Shown here one piece after another: positions 14,626-23,123 of a stretch of DNA of 28,750 bases (the first letter of the stretch is position 1; the number at the start of each line of letters is the position of its first letter). The stretch covers positions 1 through 28,750 of the forward strand of contig CAZSMK010000124.1 in NCBI GenBank assembly GCA_964608095.1, given 5' to 3'. The stretch comes from CAZSMK01 sp964608095. Its GTDB lineage: Bacteria > Sumerlaeota > Sumerlaeia > MWCT01 > JAGHBZ01. The position numbers were made by a program, and so were the translations under genes. The notes beneath the pieces were generated by a model. The model saw nothing but the letters and a program-made list of their open reading frames with translations, ran no database searches and had not been told where the DNA came from.

Positions 14626-16944
14626 ATGATGAATAAATCTATAATAAAGATGCCTTTAGTTTGTGTGATGGTGATATGTTTTTCGAGCCTGTCGTTCGGG
14701 GTCAATTACTACGTGTCGCAGTTTTCGGGGAGCAACGACACGGGCGACGGCTCACCTGGCGCGCCCTGGGCGACTATTCAATACGCCATCGATAATTCAA
14801 CCGACGTCTCAGGCGAGGAGACAAATATTCACGTCGATAGGGGAACGTATGAAGAGAACATTACACTTCGTTCGGGAATACGTCTCTTCGGGGGGTACGA
14901 TTCACGTTACGGCTGGTCGAGGGATGTAGGGCGTTTTGTCACGAACCTGCAAGCCGAAGACGCTTCCATCGGCAGCAATACGGTCACCATGGCGGATGAC
15001 ACCCGTCTTGATGGGTTTACCATCACTTCCGGTATGAAAGGTGTATATTGTCCGTCCGGCTCCTGCATAATTGTAAACAACATCATTGAAGACCATGAGC
15101 ACTATGGTGTAGTAGTATGGAGCGGCGCCACCTCTTATATCGAGAAAAATAATATCATGCGCAATAAGGGTGGGATTTACTGTTCCTCCAATGTATCCGC
15201 TACCATCATAAAAAACACCATAGAGAAAAATAAGGAGCAAGGAATCTATTGTTATACAAGCGCTCCGACAATTTACCGTAACATGATTCGGGGAAACTTG
15301 AGTTCAGGTATTTATTGTGTGAGCGATGGGGATGCCGTCATTGTTGCCAATTATATACTGGAAAACACGGTGGCGGGAGTATTTATCAACACCTCGGATC
15401 CGATAATTTCTCAGAATTTTCTCAGTGCCAACGGTATAGGCGTAGACTCCCGAAATCAATCCATGCCCATGATTGACAGCAATACGATTAACGGGAGCGG
15501 GGGAAGCGGCGTATATCTGAAGAGCGCCGGCGCCTATATAAAAAATAATATATTTGCCAATAACACTTCATACGGGATCGAGGAATATAATGATGTCAGC
15601 GATCCCGACATTGATACCAATTGCTTTTTCATGAATCTCCAGGCGGATTATTACGACGAGGGCACTTCGCCGGTGATTGGCGCCGACCTCATCAATACCA
15701 TAGTAACGAATGCGCCTTTTTTATGCGTTAACAATATAGACGGTAATCCTCGTTTTGCGGACACGACTCAACACAATTTTCACCTCACCAGCGGTTCGGC
15801 TTGCATCGATGCCGGAATCACGCCCCAGTTTCTGTTCGATATCGATCTCGATGACCGTCCGTTTGACACGCCCGATGTCGGCACCAACGGCACCGATTAC
15901 GACATAGGCGCTGACGAGTATATCGGCACATGGGATTATGAATTCACACCCGACCCGGAAGGCTGGTTTTATACTAACACGGTTCCCGTGTACAGTCCTG
16001 CCACCAGTATAGTGGGAGAAGGCTATATCGGTCTTGAGGCGACGGATTGGAACTGTTTCAGCTCATGGACATCGCCTGCGAATGTCCGTGCGCTGCCCGG
16101 TTATCTGCACCGTGTTAGGTTCCACATCAGAAGCGATTCGGAAGACCCGTCAGTCGTACCCGGAATCCGGCTAAGGGCAAACCGCCAGAGTTACACGACC
16201 TCAGCGGAGCTCCGAATCGAGAGCAGGTTAGGTGGAGAAAACTCGCCCACCACGGAAGGTACGAGTTATACGCTCTATCTGGAACCCCTCCAGGGACCGA
16301 TCTCGACGCATCCTGATGCAACCGACTACCTGTTACTTGCCTTTGATATATTGAACTTCGATCCGAACGACGAGCCGACCGGCGCCCTGTTTCTCGACGC
16401 GGTCGAGGTCGACCTGATCGGGCTCGAGTCGATCGAGGATAACTGGTCGACGGAAACGGTCTATTATTTTCACAGCGATCCCGAAGGCTGGCAGCCGGGT
16501 GGCGCGCCGTCGGTGTTCGACCTGCCGGACTTCTCCGCCGATATAGGCGCTCTCTTTATGAAAGCCAAAAACAACTATAACACGTTCGGATTCTGGTTCA
16601 GTCCACCTATGGAAGCCGAGGCGGGAAAATTCTATCGAGCGAGATTTTACGTGCTTTCCGATCAGGCGGTTCCCTCGATTACGCCCGGATTCCGCATGCG
16701 CCTTAACTCCGTCAACGGGCATATCGGGTCATTATACAATGTGTCAAGTCTTGGTCAGGGCGAATCATCCCCGGATAAGGTCGAGCTCCAGGTGTATACC
16801 CTTTATCTGGCAATGCGCGACCACATCGAAACCTTTATCGGCTCGATAGATATGCTGAACTTCGACCCGAACGATGCAGCCAACGGCTCCATTATACTCG
16901 GACATTTTACGGTCGACAGCTGCCCGCTCGGGCTGGTTCATTAA
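14626..16944 (+). CDS. Secreted parallel beta-helix protein with duplicated C-terminal beta-sandwich
   Basis: The 772-residue protein starts at a double ATG with GGTGAGGG eight bases upstream and carries a signal peptide (residues 1-25, hydrophobic core LVCVMVICFSSLSFG). Residues 27-100 (YYVSQFSGSNDTGDGSPGAPWATIQYAI) are a DUF1565/NosD-like opening. Residues about 120-345 are right-handed beta-helix rungs with repeated 'NNI', 'KNTIEKN' and 'GIYC' turns. At 384-432 the NFHLTSGSACIDAG...DIGADEY block is typical of the end of such helices. Two related domains follow, about 437-600 and 608-772, each beginning with a 'DPEGW' motif (443-447 and again near 620) and holding a 'DPNDEPTGALFLDAVEV'-like strand; they look like carbohydrate-binding or galactose-binding-type sandwiches. 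No PEP-CTERM or other sorting tail is visible. It likely binds or degrades polysaccharide at the cell surface; an active site cannot be assigned. Confidence 0.85.
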   Translation: MMNKSIIKMPLVCVMVICFSSLSFGVNYYVSQFSGSNDTGDGSPGAPWATIQYAIDNSTDVSGEETNIHVDRGTYEENITLRSGIRLFGGYDSRYGWSRDVGRFVTNLQAEDASIGSNTVTMADDTRLDGFTITSGMKGVYCPSGSCIIVNNIIEDHEHYGVVVWSGATSYIEKNNIMRNKGGIYCSSNVSATIIKNTIEKNKEQGIYCYTSAPTIYRNMIRGNLSSGIYCVSDGDAVIVANYILENTVAGVFINTSDPIISQNFLSANGIGVDSRNQSMPMIDSNTINGSGGSGVYLKSAGAYIKNNIFANNTSYGIEEYNDVSDPDIDTNCFFMNLQADYYDEGTSPVIGADLINTIVTNAPFLCVNNIDGNPRFADTTQHNFHLTSGSACIDAGITPQFLFDIDLDDRPFDTPDVGTNGTDYDIGADEYIGTWDYEFTPDPEGWFYTNTVPVYSPATSIVGEGYIGLEATDWNCFSSWTSPANVRALPGYLHRVRFHIRSDSEDPSVVPGIRLRANRQSYTTSAELRIESRLGGENSPTTEGTSYTLYLEPLQGPISTHPDATDYLLLAFDILNFDPNDEPTGALFLDAVEVDLIGLESIEDNWSTETVYYFHSDPEGWQPGGAPSVFDLPDFSADIGALFMKAKNNYNTFGFWFSPPMEAEAGKFYRARFYVLSDQAVPSITPGFRMRLNSVNGHIGSLYNVSSLGQGESSPDKVELQVYTLYLAMRDHIETFIGSIDMLNFDPNDAANGSIILGHFTVDSCPLGLVH

Positions 16945-17000
16945 CCCTGGATACCGCTTTCTTGATTATAAAGAATAATCTCAACGAGAGGAAACAATAG

Positions 17001-18845
17001 ATGGTTGATTTGAGTAAATTCAATTTCCCACGGAGTGTTGAAGATAAAATAAGATTCTGGCTTGGCGATGAGTTCGATAAAACCATGCGAAACGAGATAC
17101 ACGAACTTATTGAAAAAGGCGACCGTGAAGAGCTCTACGACAGGTTCTATACAGAATTGGACTTCGGCACCGGTGGCTTGAGAGGCATAATCGGCGCTGG
17201 AACCAACCGTATGAATACGGTCATTGTCGGTATGGCGACCCAGGGATTGGCAAATTATATTCTTGAAGCGACCTCGCTCGAGGATACCAAAGCGGTTATT
17301 GCCCATGACTGCCGTAACTTCAGCCGTGAGTTTGCTATTGAAACCGCGTCAGTGCTTGCCGCAAACGGCATCACCACCTATCTATTCAAGGATCTACGCC
17401 CGACGCCGGAACTTTCGTTTGCAGTCCGCCGGCTCGATGCAACTTCGGGCGTCGTGATTACGGCAAGCCACAATCCGAAAGAATATAACGGCTATAAAGT
17501 CTACTGGTCGGATGGAGCGCAGGTGGTGCCCCCTCATGATGACAGAATCATAGAAGAGGTAAGAAAAATCAAGTCGATCAGCGAAGTAAAACGAATAGAC
17601 TTTGAACAGGCCGTAGCGGAAGGGAGCATAAAGATATTGGGAGATGAGATAGACCGTGCCTATCTGGACGCTATTGCGGAAGAATCGTTAACGCCTGAGT
17701 TGAACAAGGAGCGAGGCGACGAACTTAAAATAGTGTTTACCCCGCTGCATGGGGCTGCGATTACGCTGGTTCCAAAGGCACTCAAGGAATGGGGATTCAG
17801 TAATGTCGCTATTTGCGAGGAACAGGCGACACCGGACGGAAATTTCCCGTCGGTTCGTTCGCCCAATCCGGAAGACCGCGAAGCCCTGGAACCCGCCATT
17901 TCTTTTGCCACAAAAGAGCAGGCGGATATTATACTGGCAAACGATCCCGACTGCGATCGGCTCGGGGTCGTCTGCCGCCAACCGGATGGCTCTTACAAGC
18001 ATCTTACCGGCAACCAGATGTGCGCCTTGATGACCCATTTTATATTGAGCCGGCTCAAGGAACAAGAGGGGCTTCCGGAACGTCCTGCCGTGGTCACCAC
18101 CATCGTGACAACACCCATGATGGAAACCATTGCCCGCTCGTTTGACGTACATACGGAATACACGCTGACGGGTTTTAAATGGATCTGCGAAAAGGTCAGA
18201 ATATGGGAAAGCCTGCCGGATGGTTCGGAGGATAAATACCGCTTCATCTACGGTTGTGAAGAAAGTCTCGGTCATGTAGTCGGAACGAGCGTGAGGGATA
18301 AAGACGGCGTCATTGCGGCGTGTATTACGGCGGAAATCGCACTTCATGCAAAAATCCGGGAGAATAAAACCCTTCTCGAACTCATGGACTCTCTCTACCG
18401 TCGGTATGGTGTGTTTATCGAGCAAACCAAGTCTATCTATTTAACCGGCGCGGAAGGCGGTAAGACCATGGACTATATTATGAAACAGCTTCGGGAGGAA
18501 AGTCCCCGCGAAATCGGCGGCTTAGAGGTCCTCTACATCGATGATGTCAAACTTCAAAAACGAATCAACGCACGAACCGGTGAAACCGTTGCGACACTCA
18601 ATCTTCCCGTATCCAACGTCCTGGTGTTTGAACTCTCCGGCGGCAACAAGGTGATTGCCAGACCGTCCGGAACAGAGCCAAAAATAAAGTTCTATTTTCT
18701 CTTTCGGGATACGCGCGATCTTCCTATACCCGATGAAGAAGAACTGAAAAATCGTAAAGAGAAATTGCGTAAGATATTTGACACGGCGCATCAAGATTTT
18801 TTAAACATTATTAATAGATTGATTGAAACTTTTGAGAAAGCGTAA
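17001..18845 (+). CDS. pgcA: Phosphoglucomutase/phosphomannomutase (alpha-D-phosphohexomutase)
   Basis: A 614-residue cytoplasmic enzyme that interconverts hexose-1- and hexose-6-phosphates. All four family signatures are present: the phosphoserine loop TASHNPKEYNGYKVY (154-168, Ser156), the metal loop NDPDCDRLG (314-322, three Asp), the sugar-binding GCEESLGH (418-425) and the phosphate-binding RPSGTEPKIKFYF (554-566). The N-terminal FGTGGLRGIIGAGTNRMN (55-72) and the length place it with PgcA-type phosphoglucomutases rather than the shorter GlmM or ManB. The ATG has GAGAGG about nine bases upstream. It probably uses glucose-1-phosphate from the phosphorylase at 11407 and may also supply sugar phosphates for the glycan genes. 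A small membrane gene follows after six bases. Confidence 0.93.
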   Translation: MVDLSKFNFPRSVEDKIRFWLGDEFDKTMRNEIHELIEKGDREELYDRFYTELDFGTGGLRGIIGAGTNRMNTVIVGMATQGLANYILEATSLEDTKAVIAHDCRNFSREFAIETASVLAANGITTYLFKDLRPTPELSFAVRRLDATSGVVITASHNPKEYNGYKVYWSDGAQVVPPHDDRIIEEVRKIKSISEVKRIDFEQAVAEGSIKILGDEIDRAYLDAIAEESLTPELNKERGDELKIVFTPLHGAAITLVPKALKEWGFSNVAICEEQATPDGNFPSVRSPNPEDREALEPAISFATKEQADIILANDPDCDRLGVVCRQPDGSYKHLTGNQMCALMTHFILSRLKEQEGLPERPAVVTTIVTTPMMETIARSFDVHTEYTLTGFKWICEKVRIWESLPDGSEDKYRFIYGCEESLGHVVGTSVRDKDGVIAACITAEIALHAKIRENKTLLELMDSLYRRYGVFIEQTKSIYLTGAEGGKTMDYIMKQLREESPREIGGLEVLYIDDVKLQKRINARTGETVATLNLPVSNVLVFELSGGNKVIARPSGTEPKIKFYFLFRDTRDLPIPDEEELKNRKEKLRKIFDTAHQDFLNIINRLIETFEKA

Positions 18846-18851
18846 CGTACC

Positions 18852-19262
18852 TTGGCAAAAAGGCCGACAATAATACCGGTCAGAATATCGATTCTTGAAG
18901 TCATCATAGTATGCCTTATCTCGCTATGTATTCTTCTTCTGGTCACCAACAATGTCGAATCGTTTATAAACGTGCTCTACAGTCCTGTTGCCTTCCTCGT
19001 GCTCGTCGTTGTTCTGGTGGAATACATTATCCTGAAAAGCGCCGATCGCTCACGGTTATATAAGATCGAACTCGATTATTTGCGCCAGCGCAAAATCGAA
19101 CAGATCAAAATCTTTCATCAACTTGAACGCCGTCTTGAGGAAGTAGTGAAAGTCCTTCATAACCTCAAAACGTATACTTCAGAGCCGGAGAAACAGGAAG
19201 AACTTGAACGTCTCAAAAACCGTATGCAGCAGTTGAAAGATCAGATTCATTCATTACTGTAA
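18852..19262 (+). CDS. Small membrane protein with coiled coil, TTG start
   Basis: The 136-residue frame has no ATG or GTG near its beginning, so the TTG at 18852 is the only sensible start; it lies six bases after the phosphoglucomutase stop, suggesting translation coupled to it. Two hydrophobic helices (about residues 11-33 and 43-62) are followed by a charged coiled coil from about 70 to 136 (LRQRKIEQIKIFHQLERRLE and the EELERLKNRMQQLKDQI heptads). The pattern suggests an inner-membrane anchor with a cytoplasmic coiled-coil tail. I do not recognise a family. Between phosphoglucomutase and gatB, it gets no functional hint from context. Confidence 0.7.
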   Translation: MAKRPTIIPVRISILEVIIVCLISLCILLLVTNNVESFINVLYSPVAFLVLVVVLVEYIILKSADRSRLYKIELDYLRQRKIEQIKIFHQLERRLEEVVKVLHNLKTYTSEPEKQEELERLKNRMQQLKDQIHSLL

Positions 19263-19338
19263 ACGAAGAAGATTATTGCCACTTTTTCCTTTTTGCATGA
19301 TTTTTTGATCTCATTTACGCACTACACAGGAGAGCGAG

Positions 19339-20784
19339 ATGGAATTTGAAGCCGTAATAGGTATGGAAGTACACGTGGAGCTGATGACGGAATCGAAGAT
19401 ATTCTGCGGCTGCTCGACTAAGTTCGGCGCGCCTCCCAATACCCAGGTATGTCCGGTATGCCTTGGTATGCCCGGCGTGCTTCCAGTGCTCAACAAGAAG
19501 GCGTTGGAACTTGGACTGCGAGCCGCCCTGGGCTTAAATTGCCGTGTCGACGAGGTTATGATGTTCGACCGGAAAAATTACTACTATCCCGACCTCCCCA
19601 AGAATTATCAGATATCGCAAAACTATCATAATCTTGGCGTCGACGGTTGGATAATAATAGATGTCGACGGCGAAAAAAAGCGCATCCATATTCATAACGT
19701 CCACCTTGAAGAGGATGCGGGGAAACTTCTTCATCCTGCAGAGGGAGCGGGTGATTACAGTTTAGTTGACCTCAACAGGGCAGGCGTTCCTTTACTCGAG
19801 ATCGTCACTCAACCGGATATGCGCTCAAGAGAGGATGCCCTGGTGTTCATGCACACGTTGCGCAATTTTCTACAGTACCTCGAGGTGAGTGACTGCAAGA
19901 TGCAGGAGGGGAAATTGCGGTTCGAGGTAAATATCTCGGTACGCCCGAAAGGTGTGGAAAAACTTGGCACCAAAGTTGAAATCAAGAATCTCAACTCGAT
20001 AAAGACGGCATTAAAGTGCATCGATTATGAAATCAAACGCCAGAGCGAAGTTATAAAAGAAGGGGGAAACGTGGTGCAGGAGACACGCTTGTGGGACGAG
20101 CCGAGAAGCGCCACCCTGGCTATGCGCTCAAAAGAGTTCGCTCACGATTATCGGTACTTTCCGGAACCCGACCTCGTTGAGGTGCGTATAAGCAAGGAAT
20201 GGCAGGAAGAAGTAAAGAAAAATCTCCCCGAACTCGGTGACGCCAAACGCAGTCGCTTTATGAGCCAGTATGGGCTTCCCGAATACGACGCACGTATACT
20301 CACCCAATCAAAGATGCTTGCTGATTATTTTGAGACCTGCGTTAAGATACAGGATAACCCGAAGGCGGTCAGCAACTGGCTCATGACCGAGATAATGAGG
20401 GAATTGAACGAACGCGACCTCGAGCTTGAAGATTTCTGGATAACGCCTCATCACCTGGCGTCATTGATACACTTGATCGACGACGGCACGATAAGCGGCA
20501 AGATTGCCAAAACCGTCTTTGCTGAAATGGTGGAATCGCACAAAGACCCGGAAAGTATCGTCAAAGAAAAGGGGTTGGTACAAATCACGGACGAGTCCGC
20601 CATAGAGAAAATTGTCGAGCAAGTCATCGAGAGTAATCCAGACCCCGTGAATCAGTATTTACAGGGGAAAGAGAAGGCGATAGGTTTCCTTGTAGGACAG
20701 GTGATGAAGCACACCAAAGGGAAGGCGAATCCGAAAATCGTCAATTCTCTTCTTGCCAAAAAGCTGGCTGAACTCAAAGGTTAG
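19339..20784 (+). CDS. gatB: Aspartyl/glutamyl-tRNA amidotransferase subunit B
   Basis: At 481 residues this has the usual GatB length. In the GatCAB complex it binds the misacylated Glu-tRNA(Gln) or Asp-tRNA(Asn), activates the side chain with ATP and accepts ammonia from GatA. The N-terminal EAVIGMEVHVEL (4-15) and KNYYYPDLPKNYQISQ (79-94) are the conserved cradle motifs. The zinc cysteines are Cys23, Cys25, Cys38 and Cys41 (FCGCSTKFG...VCPVCLG). EINISVRPKG-type and KIEIKNLNS-type motifs are present as EVNISVRPKG and KVEIKNLNS. The C-terminal 150 residues form the YqeY-like tRNA-binding tail. ATG with AGGAGAGCGAG just upstream. gatA and gatC are not in this window, so the genes are dispersed. 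Confidence 0.96.
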   Translation: MEFEAVIGMEVHVELMTESKIFCGCSTKFGAPPNTQVCPVCLGMPGVLPVLNKKALELGLRAALGLNCRVDEVMMFDRKNYYYPDLPKNYQISQNYHNLGVDGWIIIDVDGEKKRIHIHNVHLEEDAGKLLHPAEGAGDYSLVDLNRAGVPLLEIVTQPDMRSREDALVFMHTLRNFLQYLEVSDCKMQEGKLRFEVNISVRPKGVEKLGTKVEIKNLNSIKTALKCIDYEIKRQSEVIKEGGNVVQETRLWDEPRSATLAMRSKEFAHDYRYFPEPDLVEVRISKEWQEEVKKNLPELGDAKRSRFMSQYGLPEYDARILTQSKMLADYFETCVKIQDNPKAVSNWLMTEIMRELNERDLELEDFWITPHHLASLIHLIDDGTISGKIAKTVFAEMVESHKDPESIVKEKGLVQITDESAIEKIVEQVIESNPDPVNQYLQGKEKAIGFLVGQVMKHTKGKANPKIVNSLLAKKLAELKG

Positions 20785-20923
20785 AGCGTAAACGCACCAC
20801 ATGCTTTTCTTGAGTGCACTACTACAAAATGGGATCTTTTCTACATGTCTTTAAAAGGTTTCACTTTACCCTATTGTCATTACTGTGTATTCTTTTCTAT
20901 ATTTTTATGGACAAGAGAGAACC

Positions 20924-21604
20924 ATGCTTTTAACAGTCATAATGCCGGTCTATAACGAACGTGAAACGCTCGAAAAGATTCTTCAGCGTGTCCGGGACGT
21001 CGATATACCCAAAGAGATTATTATAGTCGACGATTATTCAACGGACGGAACAAGAGATATATTAAAGAAGTACGAGTCCGAACCGGACATCAAGATATTT
21101 TACCATCCGGTCAACAAAGGGAAAGGCGCTGCGCTTCAGACCGGGTTCAAGCAAGCCACAGGCGACATTGTCCTTGTTCAGGATGCCGACCTCGAGTATC
21201 ACCCTGAAGAGTATCCGAAACTGATCGAGCCGATTACGAAAGGATATGCCGACGTTGTATATGGGTCACGATTCAAGGGGACCAGTCGCGCGTTCCTTTT
21301 CTGGCATTATCTCGGCAACAAGTTCCTTACCTTTCTGACCAATTTACTCTTTAATGCCTGTTTAACTGATATGGAGACCTGTTATAAAGTCATGAAACGC
21401 GACGTGTTGAAAAATATCGAGATCAAATCGAACCGGTTCAATGTCGAGCCGGAGCTAACCGCAAAGATTCTCAAACAGAAAGTGAAGGTTATAGAAGTTC
21501 CTATCACGTACACCGGCAGGGATTATGAGGAAGGGAAAAAGATTACATGGCGGGACGGACTATCCGCGCTTTTTACACTTATAAAGTATCGATTTACCAA
21601 TTAA
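20924..21604 (+). CDS. Family 2 glycosyltransferase, DPM1/polyprenyl-phosphate sugar synthase-like
   Basis: From the ATG at 20924 (AAGAGAGA just upstream) the protein is 226 residues; an upstream GTG at 20885 would add 13 residues but lacks a binding site and does not fit the family N-terminus LLTVIMPVYNERETLEKIL. The GT-A nucleotide-binding motifs are VDDYSTDGT (35-43) and QDADLEYHPEEY (86-97, metal-binding DAD), followed by YGSRFKG and the DMETCYKVMK acceptor region. With no C-terminal membrane helix it resembles human DPM1 and archaeal/bacterial homologues that load mannose or glucose onto a polyprenyl phosphate at the inner face of the membrane. It heads a run of glycan genes with an O-antigen-ligase-like gene 100 bases later and a TMTC-like transferase after that, which could use its product. 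Confidence 0.9.
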   Translation: MLLTVIMPVYNERETLEKILQRVRDVDIPKEIIIVDDYSTDGTRDILKKYESEPDIKIFYHPVNKGKGAALQTGFKQATGDIVLVQDADLEYHPEEYPKLIEPITKGYADVVYGSRFKGTSRAFLFWHYLGNKFLTFLTNLLFNACLTDMETCYKVMKRDVLKNIEIKSNRFNVEPELTAKILKQKVKVIEVPITYTGRDYEEGKKITWRDGLSALFTLIKYRFTN

Positions 21605-21643
21605 GATACATGGCGGGAACCGGATTCAATAGCGAGGTGAACA

Positions 21644-21694
21644 ATGGTTTCCAGAATCTGTGTTTTCTCCAAAATCAGTCAAAAGATCTTATGA
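21644..21694 (+). CDS. Possible 16-codon upstream ORF before the ligase-like gene
   Basis: ATG at 21644 has a good GAGG (21634-21637) six bases upstream, better than any start of the main gene. It would encode MVSRICVFSKISQKIL and stop at 21692-21694. Its stop overlaps a second mini-ORF (21691-21711) whose stop overlaps the GTG of the main gene at 21708, so translation could pass down the chain. It may also be chance or mark an indel. Confidence 0.3.
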   Translation: MVSRICVFSKISQKIL

Positions 21695-21711
21695 TAAGAA
21701 GGTTGAAGTGA
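21691..21711 (+). CDS. Possible six-codon link ORF (ATGA/GTGA couplings)
   Basis: ATG ATA AGA AGG TTG AAG TGA. The ATGA at 21691-21694 overlaps the stop of the upstream mini-ORF and the GTGA at 21708-21711 overlaps the start of the ligase-like gene. Its AGAAGG is the ribosome-binding site for the GTG. The peptide itself is unlikely to matter. Confidence 0.2.
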   Translation: MIRRLK

Positions 21712-23123
21712 AAGCCATCAAGAAAGGCTTCTTTGTATTTCTGCACTTGCACTTGTTCCTGCTGCTTTTTTTAATCCCCCTTATTATTTATATACCCGGG
21801 GTAATGATAGAGCGTCCTGCAGTGGTGTCAAAAGAGCTTGCGCTCACATTCATAGCTGCAAGCCTGGTTATGTTTTATCTTTGTTATGCTCTTTTCTTTG
21901 CCCGACCCGGTCGAATCAGGCTGACGCTTACCAACCTGTGTATGATTGTTTTCTTCCTGATAGTGATAGTCTCGTCGCTGCTTTCAGGAGAAGCATCTTA
22001 TTCTCTTAAAGAGGCACGCATCCTATTCCTTTTAATAGTGACGTTTTTTATCGTCCAGGAGGTCATTGCCTCTCCATCTTCATGTCAAAGAATTCGCGTA
22101 ATCACCGTTCTTGCAGGGCTTATCGTGTCCATCTATGCCTTCTTCCAATTTATAGGGTGGGATTTTATTTTTGCTGGGTTGCCTATTATGCTCGAAAGCA
22201 CCGAGGCACGTGCACAGATTTTTTCCACTATCGGAAATCCTGAATATCTCGGTTCTTATCTTGCCGCCGTTTCTATGCTCCTTATTCCGGTGCTTTTCAT
22301 CGGCGCTGAAAAAAGAGTAGCCTTATTTTCAGCGCTGGCAGGTGTGTTGTTTTATATCTTCATCATACTCATAACGGGTGCGCGTGGGGCCTTTATCGGG
22401 CTCATCATTGGCACGTTCTTCGTCCTTGCTGTATGTCTTAAATCCCGGCGGTTACGGCTAAGAAAAATCCATTGGATTGCGGTAAGCATAATCCTTCTCA
22501 TTTTTATTCTCATCGTGGTGATTTTTTCGTTTCCCAACCCACTGAATCCCCGTAATTTGAACGTGCTCGATAGGTTCAAGAAGCTCATTGACCTTCGCGA
22601 CGATTCTATAAAGGAACGTATTCTCTTCTATAGCGTATGTTCCGAGATGGTAGTTGACCGTCCTGTAATTGGCTTGGGTGCGGGAATGTTCAAGGTGAAA
22701 TTTTATCCCTACATTGTTACCCTTGTCGAGCAGGATCCCCGGGCAGGGATGAAGATGACGCTGATGGACTTGAAGAATCGTGTTCCTGAAAATGCCCATA
22801 ACGACCTTCTGCAATTCTGGGTGGAGTATGGCAGCCTGGGATTGTTTGCCTTTTTGTTTGCCGTCTCCTCGCATATCGCGTTCGCCGCAGGCAGGTTGGC
22901 GCGTCCATCGCACCAACGTAATCCCCATTTTATCCTCGAACTTTCATTCCTCGGGCTCCTCGTTTGTCTGCTTGTAAGCGCCGCCTTTAGTTTTCCGCTT
23001 CACATGCCCACACGTGCCGCGTTATTCTGGGTGTTGTTTGGTACAAGCCATGCATTGTATAATCTCACTATTTCCGACAGTATGAAGAACGATGAGCAAC
23101 CAACATCCAAAAAACCGGCATAA
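21708..23123 (+). CDS. O-antigen ligase/polymerase-like membrane protein (Wzy_C family)
   Basis: I take GTG 21708 as start because AGAAGG (21697-21702) lies five bases before it; an in-frame GTG at 21660 would add 16 residues but has no ribosome-binding site. The 471-residue protein has about ten to twelve membrane helices. Family signatures: IGNPEYLGSYLAA (175-187), TGARGAFIG (223-231), the loop RPVIGLGAGMFKVKFYP (318-334) and the conserved ENAHNDLLQFWVEYGSLGL (361-379), whose His is important in ligases. Such proteins join lipid-linked glycans to lipid A (WaaL), to each other (Wzy) or to protein (PglL) on the outer side of the inner membrane; which applies cannot be told. It lies 100 bases after the GT2 gene and its last 32 bases overlap the next gene. 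Confidence 0.87.
   Translation: MKAIKKGFFVFLHLHLFLLLFLIPLIIYIPGVMIERPAVVSKELALTFIAASLVMFYLCYALFFARPGRIRLTLTNLCMIVFFLIVIVSSLLSGEASYSLKEARILFLLIVTFFIVQEVIASPSSCQRIRVITVLAGLIVSIYAFFQFIGWDFIFAGLPIMLESTEARAQIFSTIGNPEYLGSYLAAVSMLLIPVLFIGAEKRVALFSALAGVLFYIFIILITGARGAFIGLIIGTFFVLAVCLKSRRLRLRKIHWIAVSIILLIFILIVVIFSFPNPLNPRNLNVLDRFKKLIDLRDDSIKERILFYSVCSEMVVDRPVIGLGAGMFKVKFYPYIVTLVEQDPRAGMKMTLMDLKNRVPENAHNDLLQFWVEYGSLGLFAFLFAVSSHIAFAAGRLARPSHQRNPHFILELSFLGLLVCLLVSAAFSFPLHMPTRAALFWVLFGTSHALYNLTISDSMKNDEQPTSKKPA

Noticed and set aside
14234..14629. 131-residue open frame before the beta-helix gene
   Set aside because: It overlaps the start of a well-supported gene, lacks a binding site and its residue pattern is not protein-like; GGWRWTDDDG in another frame fits coding origin better.
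20885..20923. Upstream GTG start for the GT2 gene
   Set aside because: It adds 13 residues outside the conserved N-terminus and has no Shine-Dalgarno site; the ATG at 20924 has one.
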